Assembly: GCA_930367205.1 (NCBI GenBank)
Contig: OV884009.1
Span: forward strand, 119,797,454 to 119,861,453
DNA from: Acanthosoma haemorrhoidale
Taxonomy: Eukaryota; Arthropoda; Insecta; Hemiptera; Acanthosomatidae
DNA: 64,000 bases
Direction: 5' to 3'
A program made the position numbers and the translations under genes. Below the pieces are notes generated by a model. That model had not been told where the DNA came from and made no database searches. It saw only the letters and a list, made by a program, of their open reading frames with translations. This document shows, piece after piece, positions 1-9,560 of this stretch. Numbering within the stretch: position 1 is the first letter of the stretch; the number at the start of each line of letters is the position of its first letter.

Positions 1-303
1 TTGTCTGCATCAGGTCCTTATTACGAGACCTGTATCTGGTACAGTACTGGGAGGTGCTATAATAAGTTGAAGGATTTGTTTGTTTATGTACATAGAGCAG
101 CACAGTTAGATTTCAGCACTTGTAAAAGTTATAATATATCAGTAAACGGTGTAATTGACTATTTTCGTGCAGATATATTTCGTATTGGTTCAGAGGATAG
201 CGCCAGAACTTTATTGGGTTTTCATTATTATTGCCCTTTACCAAAGGTAACAGATCACCTTAGAACTCTTGGTGTATATAATATTATAAAGGATCATTAT
301 TGA
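1..303 (+). CDS. unrecognised C-terminal reading frame, open at left edge
   Basis: An open frame of 100 codons runs from the first base to a TGA at 301-303. The first codon is TTG, so the frame almost certainly continues upstream of the window and this is a C-terminal piece. The peptide is rich in Tyr, Cys and His (ETCIWYSTGRCYNKLKDL near the start, GFHYYCPLP near residue 75) and looks more protein-like than most random frames here. There is no splice donor before the stop. A GC-rich hairpin lies 12 bases after the stop. I do not recognise the family. It could be the tail of an integrated viral or transposon gene or a terminal host exon. Confidence 0.3.
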   Translation: MSASGPYYETCIWYSTGRCYNKLKDLFVYVHRAAQLDFSTCKSYNISVNGVIDYFRADIFRIGSEDSARTLLGFHYYCPLPKVTDHLRTLGVYNIIKDHY

Positions 304-315
304 GTTGGGTGGTGG

Positions 316-330
316 GGGGCGAAGCGCCCC
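316..330. repeat. GC-rich hairpin after the first ORF
   Basis: GGGGCG (316-321) and CGCCCC (325-330) form a perfect 6-bp stem with an AAG loop in otherwise AT-rich sequence, just after the stop at 303. Function unknown. Confidence 0.5.
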
Positions 331-1917
331 TTAATTTATCACGCGCACAGCACCAGTTGTACTATGAACGCCTGCAGTATACCAGATACTAAGACCTCCC
401 GCAGAGTATGTTTATTAAACCTGGTTGGTAAGAATTAGTGACTTGGTGAATTAGTTAGCGGGAAAGGAATAAAAAAGAGGTGGAGTGTGGCGAGTTAATG
501 ATTTGATGTAATAGACACGAACACATCAAAATATTAGATAGAGGATTTTTTTTAAAATATCCATACAAAATAAAGAGGGAAATGTCTTCCAATGGGAAAT
601 CGTTACAGACGTGGCGATAATTGCAGTTAATAATAATAATCGTTTTATATTATTACAACAAATAAGGTGGGCGTCAAATAAGAGTACATAATTGATGGTG
701 AACAAATGTGAAGATACGCAGATAACAGAATATTCTTTGAAGAAAGCGATGTGTAAATAATTGGATTTACATACCGTACTAGGGGAAGGTTGATGCGAAC
801 TATTAGACATTTGCCGAGTTGAGGGAAGCCGAGAAATAGAGGGAAAACCAACCAACCGCTTTGGGTGGTGTAGCAAAAAAAAGGGTTAACTATGTGGTTC
901 GTTTGTTTTTCAATCATTTTAGTATGGAAAATCAAATTTATTGTTTTTAGTAAGGGAATATTACGCGTTCGCAAAATTGTTAGTTATGTCTCGATTGTAT
1001 CGGTCGTTTAGTTCCGTCAAGGCTGAATTGCAATTATGAGAACTACAAGGAATTCAATACATACACTGCGTAAGGAAGTTAGACGGAATAGGATAGTTTT
1101 TTTTACTTCACTGATAATGGTTTTTAGGGCAATTGGTGGTTGAGGCTATGATAGTTATTGCAGTTGAAGGATTTTTTCCTATTCGTTAGGAAACAACGGT
1201 CCTTTATGTAAGGGATTTAAACAGGGTAGGTACTTTACTATGAGGTTTGGATATAAATATATGTGGGTTGATCAGTGGGATTCGCCATTGGTTGGCTGTT
1301 GGGTAGAATGTTGATGATCTGTTTTATGTTTTTTCTGTCGAAAAATAGACAAGTCGAAGTGAGAATTCAGCAAATAAAGTTTTAGGTGGTATTTTGGAAA
1401 GTTGGGTGTCTGGATACATAATTGAGATTACGTCCTGTGTAAGTGGTCTTAGTGCTCCAATGGGTGATGATTTTGTTATTTATTAACTAATAAGAAATAA
1501 ATTAGTAGAAGTTCTACGGAGGTGGTACTTTCATTCTTGGAAGTGATAATTGAGCTGTGGTTATAGAATTTGAATGCACTTAAAATAAATAATATGAGGT
1601 ATTTAGGGTCTAGGACTATTAAGGTCGCCAAAGTATTTTTTGAAAAAAAAAATTAGCTTTTTGATAATATTAGCAAGAACAAATCTGTTGCGGTTGAAAC
1701 TGAAACAACGTGAGTTGCAACAAAGCTGTCAATGAACAAGTCTCTCGGGTTACTGAGAGGAGGGTTAATATTGTCCCTGTTTTTGGAGATTAAATTGATT
1801 GGAATTTGTTTGCAATTAGCAAGTTGGGAATTTAGTGATGAGAGAAGTGACGTCAGAAGAAGAGAGAATGAAATATTGAGGTATTGCGAGTGACTGTACG
1901 AAAATGATGCGATCAAA
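331..1917. other. no recognisable gene
   Basis: AT-rich sequence with only short frames on either strand. I see no splice-bounded exon, terminal repeat or transposon domain. The reverse-strand frames (526-974, 1653-1916) show no known motif. Confidence 0.5.
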
Positions 1918-1938
1918 GGTTTTTTTTGGCGTTGTAAT
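1918..1938. repeat. left 21-bp direct repeat flanking the LINE fragment
   Basis: Starts GGTTTTTTTTGG and ends GTTGTAAT. It is repeated base for base at 2921-2941 on the other side of the 982-bp fragment, as expected of a target-site duplication. Confidence 0.75.
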
Positions 1939-2920
1939 ATATTTTTCAGGCAAATACTCTTACAACAGACTTAAACGACTATTAAGGAGTAAAATAAGGG
2001 AACTGAAATCAGGCAGATATCGACAATATATTTCCATTTTATTAACTCAGGGCAACATTTTGTCGTGTCCTGGCAAAAGGCTGATCAATAATAGCCACAT
2101 TACTCCCTTTAACCCTCGCCAGATCGCAATGTGGTATGTGGGCCAAAACTACAGCGAGCATTAGCTAATATGGTCACTGGCCACATACACTCTTTCTCCC
2201 AAAGCCTTCTGTCCGCTGGAACTGAGGAAAGAAATTTTATGACTCAAGACAAAAAGGGCTCGAGAACAGTTAACTAGGAAACGACAATCATAGCTGACAA
2301 AAATATGCAGTGGGACACACCGTCTGCCCAAACTTTTGTAAAATATCAACGAGAATGATCCCGAAAAGTTGTTTACCTTGCACATCTTTCGAGACATATT
2401 ACTATTTACTAAAACGTTCAATAACGTAAGTATTTAAAAAAAACTTATTATTAAAACTTATTTAATACTGGACCACTAATTTAATTTGACTTGCGAGAAT
2501 ATCACTCCATTATCCACCAATCTCACAGCTTGGTGGATGAAATAGCATCGGTTTTCGACAGAATGTTTTTTGGCCTCTAACAAGCCTTCGACTCCGTGTG
2601 GCATGAAGGGCTTCATGTTCAAAGTTAATAAGTATTTACCTTTTATAATGTTTCTAGTGCTAAATTCTATAGTTTAATAATTTTTAGAAAATAAACTCTA
2701 TCTAGTAGGTGGGGGTGTTCACATATACAGTATTTCTTAAGTCATAACAGGAGTACTTCATTTTAGTTAGTAGCTCGTTACATCCATACGAGATAGCACA
2801 CAACATGGAAACACATTTTTCGCGACCTTTCGGCTAAAATCACCTCACACATTGACCACACACAAGCATCCACTTCCCTTCAAACACGCATAAACCAAGT
2901 TAAGACATAATGAAACCAAT
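1939..2920 (+). mobile_element. inserted internal fragment of a dead Jockey-type LINE (copy 1)
   Basis: This 982-bp segment is nearly identical to 14358-15339. The one difference I see is A versus G close to the right end. Conceptual + strand frames hold broken Jockey-type ORF2 pieces: an endonuclease-to-RT linker peptide (YNRLKRLLRSKIRELKSG), then AFDSVWHEGL-like sequence around 2575-2615 that resembles the first RT block. Stops and frameshifts are shared by both copies. There is no poly(A) tail, and the fragment ends where copy 2 continues into more RT sequence, so both LINE ends are missing. A perfect 21-bp direct repeat flanks it. Identity as LINE-derived is fairly secure; the insertion mechanism is unknown. 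Confidence 0.65.
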
Positions 2921-2941
2921 GGTTTTTTTTGGCGTTGTAAT
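2921..2941. repeat. right 21-bp direct repeat flanking the LINE fragment
   Basis: Exact copy of 1918-1938. Confidence 0.75.
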
Positions 2942-4139
2942 CGTTGTCATTTCTGCTGGTATGAATTGTAGTTAAGATACATTTACTGAGGGAGAGAGGA
3001 TATTTAAAATAATGGGACGTCACCCAGTTTGTTGCATATTAAAACCCCTGATAAATTATCCACCCACCAAACCAATACCGAATCAACTCACTTGTCAACA
3101 AATTTGACTAGCCTCTATTCAACCTTTATCTTGAACCTATCCTCACAATTACCTATCTCAATTGTTGTCTCTCACTTACAAACCAGCCATTTCCGACCGA
3201 ATAAAAATAAGGAATTTAACTGTCGTACCCTCAACTACACATAGGGCAAAAAATCCCCCTATTTTCACACTTAACCCTTTTTTTTTGGCTCTACAGCCAC
3301 TTTACCCGAAGCGGTTGGCCTTGCATCCCTTTGTTGGCTTCCTCACTTCGGCAAATGAGACTCGAGAAGGAGAGTTATCATTCATAACATATACAAGGAT
3401 CTGTGACATCCCACTTTTTTTTTTTCTTTTAGCTACCAATAGTGGCAAATAATATAATAGGCTTCTTGGCCTTGGATCTCTCCGCTGCATACATTAAGTT
3501 TATATCTAAAATTTACACGCTGGTGAAAAGATGCTTAACCGCATAGGAAAAACCTATTCTGGGTAAAAAAAGGATTTAATTTAAACTAATTAAATGCAAT
3601 TTGACAACATTTAAACGAAATAATTAATTTTAGTGCTTAGATATATCGTCAAAAATGGAGGGATTCAGTTAAAAATGAAAATAATAGATTTTAAAATTTA
3701 GGATTAAAAGCATAATTTGCTCACCCGCCTCCATCCCCAAGCCTCATTTTTTGTTTTCTCCTCTTTCCTAAAAACGTTATAAATTTATTTTCATTGCCTT
3801 ATTATTTCTGTATTATTCCATTATATTTACTTTTTTCTCGAGTGTGGTCGTTTCCATAGTGCCTTCCGACCCAGTCACAGTGTTTCCAATACCCCTCCCC
3901 TTGCCTGCCCATCACATTGAATCCCTTTAATATTCTACCCGTCTTTCCTTGCTCGCTTTAGTACTCTCTGGAATTCTTTTAACTCCTAATATCCTTATGA
4001 TATTTTAAAGCTCTCCTATTCCAAAATCTATTCACCATCCATAGAGACGCTTGTTATGCAAACGATTCATTCCTTACAATATATATTAAGAGTTTTAATT
4101 TTGTATTGAATAATATGACTATGTTTCCCGGAATAAAAT
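2942..4139. other. no recognisable gene
   Basis: AT-rich, with a pyrimidine-rich part around 3029-3480 that gives overlapping short frames without known motifs. No convincing splice-bounded exon. Confidence 0.45.
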
Positions 4140-4392
4140 TTATTCTATTCTAAATTAAGGGTTACTTTGATTTTTCCAAAATCAGAAACCTTATGTTTTC
4201 ACCCGTGTTTGAATATACATATTAGTCTTTGTAAGTCTTCTGTTAATATTAGAAACATAAAATTTTATATGGTCCCTTTTGATATTGAAAAGGCCACAAA
4301 GAAGAATTGATTAATTTGATATTGAAAAGACTTTTATCTCCATAAAATGTGAGTTAATCAGTAAATTAATTAATAATGATAGACATTCCAAC
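4140..4392 (+). repeat. fossil duplicate of the intron that precedes exon 27684-27788
   Basis: Order and content match 27480-27660: a TTTTTCCAAAATCAGAAACC-like start, then CTTATGTTTTC, a GTCTTTGT stretch, a TTAGAAAC/TTAGAGCT stretch, TCTCCATAAAAT, then TTAATTAAT. The VG-type exon that should follow is not recognisable after 4392. This suggests an older third copy of the duplicated gene block whose exon decayed. Confidence 0.5.
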
Positions 4393-4745
4393 TAATAATT
4401 TCATATATTATGCATTAAGGTTTTAGTTTATCGCTACAATTAAAAAAATTCATTCCCTCAGGCTTTCTAGAAGCGTGAAGGATACGGCTATAAATAATTT
4501 CAGTGGGAGGCAGGAGCGCTCATACTATTCCTTTACTGTGCCCCGATGCTCAGATGCATCTCAGTATATTTGTAAATTATCGTATATTTGTACGCAATTA
4601 AAATATATATTTATTTAAAAGATATTTTACCTCGTAAACTAAAAAAAATTCAGGATGAGGCAAAAAAAAAAATGATAACATTTTGTTAAAAACAATTGTT
4701 TATTACTTAAATGTATGCATACGATTAATTTAAGTCATAAATCAC
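4393..4745. other. no recognisable gene
   Basis: AT-rich flank left of the non-LTR element's 3' end. No exon or domain seen. Confidence 0.45.
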
Positions 4746-4746
4746 C

Positions 4747-4767
4747 TTATTATTATTATTATTATTT
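4747..4767 (-). repeat. TAA-repeat tail of the non-LTR element
   Basis: About seven TTA units on + (TAA on the element's strand) after the RNase H stop and 3' UTR. Such tails mark the 3' end of I-type elements. Confidence 0.7.
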
Positions 4768-4829
4768 GTTCCGGCATTTGTGCACTGCGGCCTCACTGAG
4801 ACCTATTGTGCGCCGTCCATGTCCCTGTC

Positions 4830-7800
4830 CTATATATGTGACAGGCCCACGGCCTTTGCAAATCTGAGGATACTGAATGGATCGATCAGTTCACATAGTT
4901 TGGGGTCTACAATGCGATCACTACCAAAGTGAAGGTATCGCCTTCTAGCTAAGTTATCACAGTCACATATTATATGACGTGCCGTTTCTCCCTCTTTCTT
5001 GCAGAATCTGCAGATTGGTGATCCCACTATCCCCAAATTAAAGAGGTGTTTATTTAACCGACAGTGACCTGTATAGAGTCCTGTCACACTTTTGAGTGTC
5101 CACCTGTCCATTGATAGAAGTGCTGAGCTTCTTCTCTTACAGGGTCCATTAAGAAACAGTTTCGAGTGTTCCTGTTTCTTAGTTTCTCTCCAAGAAAGTC
5201 TTGCCTTGTCCTCTAAAGCTAATTTTATACGCCTTTTAGCGTAGCTGAGGCTGATACCACATATGGGTTCAGGTGCAAGAGGTGTCTGTTCTGAGCCCAC
5301 CCTTGCAAGGCCATCTGCCTTCTCATTGCCTGTGATGCCTGTGTGTCCTGGCACCCAGTCGATTCTAACCTTATTGGCTAGCGAGAGTGTGTTTAAGTTG
5401 TTTTTACACTCCTCAACCAAATAAGATCTGGTCGTATAGCTTCTCAGGGCGCCAATGGCTGCCTGGCTATCCGTGAAAATTGTGATCAGTCTGTTTCTTA
5501 CACCCTCCCCAATCAATGGGTACAGACATTGATCGCCATCACTTCGGCCTGAAAGACCGAGGTGTGTCTACCTAAAGGAATAGAAATCCCAGATTCTGGT
5601 TTATCTTTCCTCCATATGCCGGCCCCTGATCCGTTTTCTGTTAGTGAGCCGTCTGTACAGCAATTAATCCCATTACACAGTTTATGTGGTTTGGTCTTTG
5701 TGTTTTCCGCACAGTATAAAACGTCTGTGTGTTTCTTAACTTGTAGGTCAGAGTGCATTGACAGCACCTCGTCCTCATCAATTCTTCTGAACAAGTTCCC
5801 ATGTCCCATGTGAGTCATGACTTTGGATCTTGTTCCTGATTTCGCAAGTCTGTAAGCCACGTTCAAGGCTTGCGCTTCTACTTCTATGTGCAGTGGATTC
5901 AAGTTCAATAAGACTTCCATTGCAGCAGTAGGAGTTGTACTCATGGCACCAGTGATCATGAGACATGAAAGCCTCTGTAATTTGCCAAGCAAAGTTCTAT
6001 TTTTACTAATACTACCTCTGTGCCACCACACCATAGAGGCATAGAGCACCATTGGTCTAACTGCTGCGGTATATAGCCAGAATAACATTCTGGGTTGTAG
6101 TCCCCAGGTCCTACCCACAGCCCTTTTACATGCATAGAGGCATCGAAGTGCCTTCATAGTAGTATTCCTGATGTGTTTAGACCAGTCCAATTTTCTATCC
6201 AGAGTAACCCCTAGATGCTTTACCTCACTACAAATGCTTACCTGTGTCCCCCCTACATAGGGTGGTCTAACTATAGCATTTCTTTTGTTAGTGAAGATAC
6301 AGAGATTTATCTTCTGGGGATTGATTCCTAAACCATTCTTTTCACACCAATCCCTCAAAAGATCCATCGATGCGGAAAGCAACTCAGAAATGGTTTCTGA
6401 GAACTTGCCCCCTATGAGCACAGCAATGTCATCAGCATATCCCTGTGCGTAGAACCCTGCAGAGTTTAGGTTTGTTAACAATGAGTCAACGACCAAACAC
6501 CACAGTAATGGAGATAACACCCCTCCCTGTGGACATCCTCCCACTGGCTTCATCCACAGTTTGGTTTGTCCCAATTGTGATTGTAAAATCCTATTCTCTA
6601 GCATGGTGTTTATCCAGCTAGAGGCTAAGGAACTAATCCCCTTTCTTTCTAAGGCTGATGCCATAGTGTTATAGGGTGTGCGATCAAAGGCACCTTCTAT
6701 ATCAACAAAGATGCCTGCCATTATTTCTTTATGAACTAGGGATCTCTCTATCCTGGAAACCAGGTGGTGGAGAGCAATTTCACAGGATTTTCCTGCCTGT
6801 TATGCGAATTGAGCGCTATGGAGCGGTCGTTCTACCAGTATTCCATCCCTAATATGTCTGTCTATGACCTTTTCCAAGGTCTTCATTAAAAATGAAGTCA
6901 GACATATTGGTCTGTAAGACTTGGGTTCGTCATAGGACTTTTTCCCAGGTTTTGGTATGTAACACACTTTTGCCATCCTCCAGCTTACTGGAATATAGCT
7001 CAGTGCCAAGCTTCCCCTTAACAAGGTAAGTATAAGGGGCCTAATTACTGGTAGGCCTTTTTGTAGCAAGGCTGGGAATATCCCATCAGTACCAGGTGAT
7101 TTGAAAGGAGCAAAAGAATTAATTGCCCACTCCACTCTTGCAGAATTGACAATTTTATTTGCTTCTGCCCAGTTACCCTTGCAACTAGTGTGTTCACAGT
7201 TGGTAGGGTCATTATTAATCGTATCCATCAGTCCGCAGCCAGGAAAATGTGCGCGCTCCAGGGCACCGAGGGTTCCTTCTTCAGAATCCGTATAGCCCCC
7301 TCCCACCCTGACGGAGCCCAATACTCCCCTGTCAGACTGCTTGGATAAGATCCTATTTACTCTAAACATGGAAGTTGTATCGTTTATTTCGCTACAAAAT
7401 TTCTTCCACGCCCTTCTTTTAGCCTTTCTGACTTCTTTGTGATAATCAGTGAGTGCACGTTTATAAGTGTCCCATCTGCCTAATCTTTTGGCCGCGTTAA
7501 AGAGTTTACGTGTAAGAGCTCTTAACTTGCCAAGTTCATTGTTCCACCAGGGACAGTTCCTGTTGGATCTAACATTACATACAGTGTTATTATCAGTGTA
7601 TGACTTAATCATTGCCTCAGTCAACGTTGAGTTTAAATGTTCCAAATGCCAGTTGCTACTCACCACTCTAGGACAGCATTTGACCTCCTCCTCAAGCTGT
7701 GTATAGTAGGTTTCCCAGTTTGTAAGTTTGGGATTCCTATACACAGCTTCGGACGTGATGTTACCACTTAGATCAAATCTAATGTATCTATGATCTGAGC

Positions 7801-8425
7801 ATGACTCTTCTTCAGAGACGTGCCAGCCTTTAACCCTTAGGCTTATAGTACGTGTGCTAAGGGTTATGTCAATGACCTCAGATCTGATTCTGTTGTTAAA
7901 AGTGGCAATATTGCCTCTGTTTAGAATGTCTAGGTCATTACTAGTTATGTACTCTACTAAACACTCACCTCTCTGGTTGTTGTTCTTGCTCCCCCAGAGC
8001 TGATGGTGAGCGTTCGCGTCAAGCGATGCTATAAGCTCGCCCCTTAAGCCAGTCCCTTCCGTTAGCTTACTAAGTGCCTCGGTCGGGACTCTTTCTTCAT
8101 ATGGGAGGTAGACCGGTGCAATCGTCAACCTCCCACCTTGATTTCCCTCGTTGAGGGCCATTTGAGCTGCTGCTAAATCTCTAGAACAATATTGCCATAG
8201 AGGCAGCATTTTAAGACTGCTGTTATGCAGGATACAGGCTCTGGCACGCTCGGGTACAGAAATAATCTCATACCCACGCATCGCCAGCCCCCCCATCCTG
8301 CCCTTATACAGGTAAGGTTCTTGTATTAGATTAATATCAATATTCTTACCTCTCACATACTGCTGCAGAACACCACATGCTGCAATACAGTGGTGTAGAT
8401 TAATTTGCAGCAGCCTCACCACCAT
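4830..8425 (-). pseudogene. non-LTR ORF2: endonuclease, reverse transcriptase, RNase H (disrupted)
   Basis: The ATG at 8425-8423 opens a frame starting MVVRLLQINLHHC. The N-terminal 230 residues are an apurinic-type endonuclease that nicks target DNA: LIQEPY, SLDANAHHQLWG and the SDHRY motif are present. The reverse transcriptase follows, with YRPICLTS, FVDIEGAFD, CPQGGVLSPLLW and GYADDIAVL. In-frame TAA at 6802-6800 interrupts RT within the block that ends HSAQFA. After the stop the frame continues unchanged through 5513. Near 5513-5516 the frame slips by one base between AEVMAI and the EGVRN segment. The final 228 codons encode RNase H (FTDSQAAIGAL, DWVPGHTGITGNEKADGLA) and a Cys/His-containing tail (CRFCKKEGETARHIICDC). 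Two lesions make it inactive, but decay is light. Confidence 0.85.
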
Positions 8426-8427
8426 GA

Positions 8428-8784
8428 TCAGTGCCCGCCGGCCCCCGGAGGGCCACCCCGACGCGGACGCCGGGAGACAGCGCCAAACCCAGGCCTCCCC
8501 ATCACAGAGGGCCGAGACCCAGCGCGCCCCCCAGCCCCCGCCACGGGGCCACCCCCCGCAGCCGCCATAGTCATCGCCTTGGGGCCATCCTTAGGAGTTG
8601 GCAAATTCGTCGTAGCGATCCCCTTCGACTCCACCGCCTCAGGATCGCTCCTTGCCTCCTCCACCTTATCAGCCGGCTTCCTCTCCTGTACTACTTTCGG
8701 CGGCTTCTTCTTATCCAATACCCTGAGGGTGACCTTAGTGAACCCATAGTTCAGCTTAAGCTTCCGCTTCTCAAGGTATTCCAT
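8428..8784 (-). CDS. partial ORF1 (Gag-like) of the non-LTR element
   Basis: A 118-codon frame (MEYLEKRKLKL to a Gly/Pro/Arg-rich end, GGPPGAGGH) ends with TGA at 8430-8428, two bases before the ORF2 ATG at 8425. That spacing would suit termination-reinitiation coupling. The frame is open upstream only to a TGA near 8812. The CCHC knuckles usual in ORF1 of this group are absent, so this is a truncated or rearranged ORF1. It is notably GC-rich compared with its surroundings. Frames on the opposite strand here (8405-8814) are shadows. Confidence 0.5.
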   Translation of the reverse strand: MEYLEKRKLKLNYGFTKVTLRVLDKKKPPKVVQERKPADKVEEARSDPEAVESKGIATTNLPTPKDGPKAMTMAAAGGGPVAGAGGRAGSRPSVMGRPGFGAVSRRPRRGGPPGAGGH

Positions 8785-8814
8785 GCTAGTCTCTGGGGCA
8801 CTTACGTGAATTAG

Positions 8815-9162
8815 TCACTTACTCATTGTTTGTTTATGTTGGTTTCAACTCAGTTATCAGGTTTTTTTTCTAATATCCCTCAACCTTAGTCTCACTTAAC
8901 AATTAAATTTTCTAACGAAACATTCCATCAATTTTTTTACTTTTGACCCGCTAGATTGTTAATAGACTGTGGGCACTGTGCGCCGGCGCCCATGATGATC
9001 CCTTAGCGTTTTTTTTAAAATGTATTCAAGAAACATATGTAGGTATCGCAGTGACTGTATTTGTCTTGTTATATAGTACCCCATAGTAGAAACTAACGGG
9101 AATAAACATGCTACAATTGAATAAAGGCTTATTGTAAATTGCTTCTTATCCGCATTTCACAG
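8815..9162. other. short non-coding interval
   Basis: AT-rich sequence between the non-LTR element and the first phase-1 exon. It ends in an acceptor tract (CTTATCCGCATTTCACAG) that is also found before exon 18128-18262. Confidence 0.5.
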
Positions 9163-9560
9163 GTCCCAATCCAGAAACTCAGCCTGAAGGACACCAAGAA
9201 GCTGAGGTCGGCAGTACTACACCTCAACCCTCTCGTGGTGGATGGCTGCAGTACACCATGGTTCCAATGTACGCAACCTTAGTAACGGCAGACGGTACAA
9301 GGGTCCAACGCAAAAGTAAGAACACTTATCGTATAGGTAAACAATAATGCAATAAGATTTCTTGAAACCTGGAAATATTACCATTGGATCTCTCCTGACT
9401 ATAAACTTATTAAGTAAGCGTTTCCACAAATTCAGGTATCATCAAGGCTAAAAAGTAAAAAAAAACATACGGCAGCTAATACAATACAATTAATGGAATA
9501 ATAATCCCATGAGTAATAACTCCTCTAAGTGACAATATTCATTTATAATATCCAAGCTTT
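9140..9560 (+). repeat. duplicated exon-plus-intron segment, copy 1
   Basis: Besides the exon, the acceptor tract and about 230 bases of downstream intron match 18100-18600: CAATAATGCAATAAGAT, CTATAAACTTATTAA, ATCAAGGCTAAAAAG, ACATACGGCAGCTA and TAAGTGACAATATTCA occur in the same order. This shows duplication of genomic DNA, not only of a coding motif. Confidence 0.65.
9163..9315 (+). CDS. block 1, GGWL-type exon
   Basis: Acceptor CGCATTTCACAG and donor AAAA|GTAAGAAC. 153 bp, phase 1 at both ends. Encodes a Pro/Glu/Gln-rich stretch, then GGWLQY, VPMYATLV, TADGTRVQRK. It is homologous to exon 18128-18262 (GGWLRY, NPVNVVVE, SPSG). The partial reverse-strand frame 9429-9217 is a shadow. Confidence 0.65.

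Larger units (their letters stand above)
4746..8814 (-). mobile_element. LOA/I-group non-LTR retrotransposon with RNase H, 5'-truncated and inactive
   Basis: On the minus strand the order is partial ORF1 (8784-8428), ORF2 with AP-type endonuclease, RT with a YADD box and RNase H (8425-4830), a short 3' UTR, and a TAA-repeat tail (TTA on + at 4747-4767). Endonuclease, RT and C-terminal RNase H together with a TAA tail fit the LOA/I group, not Jockey or R1, which usually lack RNase H. The clade call rests on my reading of motifs, not a tree. ORF2 carries a nonsense codon and a frameshift. I found no target-site duplication; the 5' boundary near 8814 is set only by loss of coding sense. Confidence 0.8.

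Noticed and set aside
4746..4767. Target-site duplication for the LOA/I-group element
   Set aside because: I compared the flank beyond the TAA tail with sequence around 8815-8900 and saw no convincing direct repeat.
8405..8814. Pro/Arg-rich + strand ORFs
   Set aside because: They lie opposite the GC-rich LINE ORF1 and follow its codon pattern; shadows.
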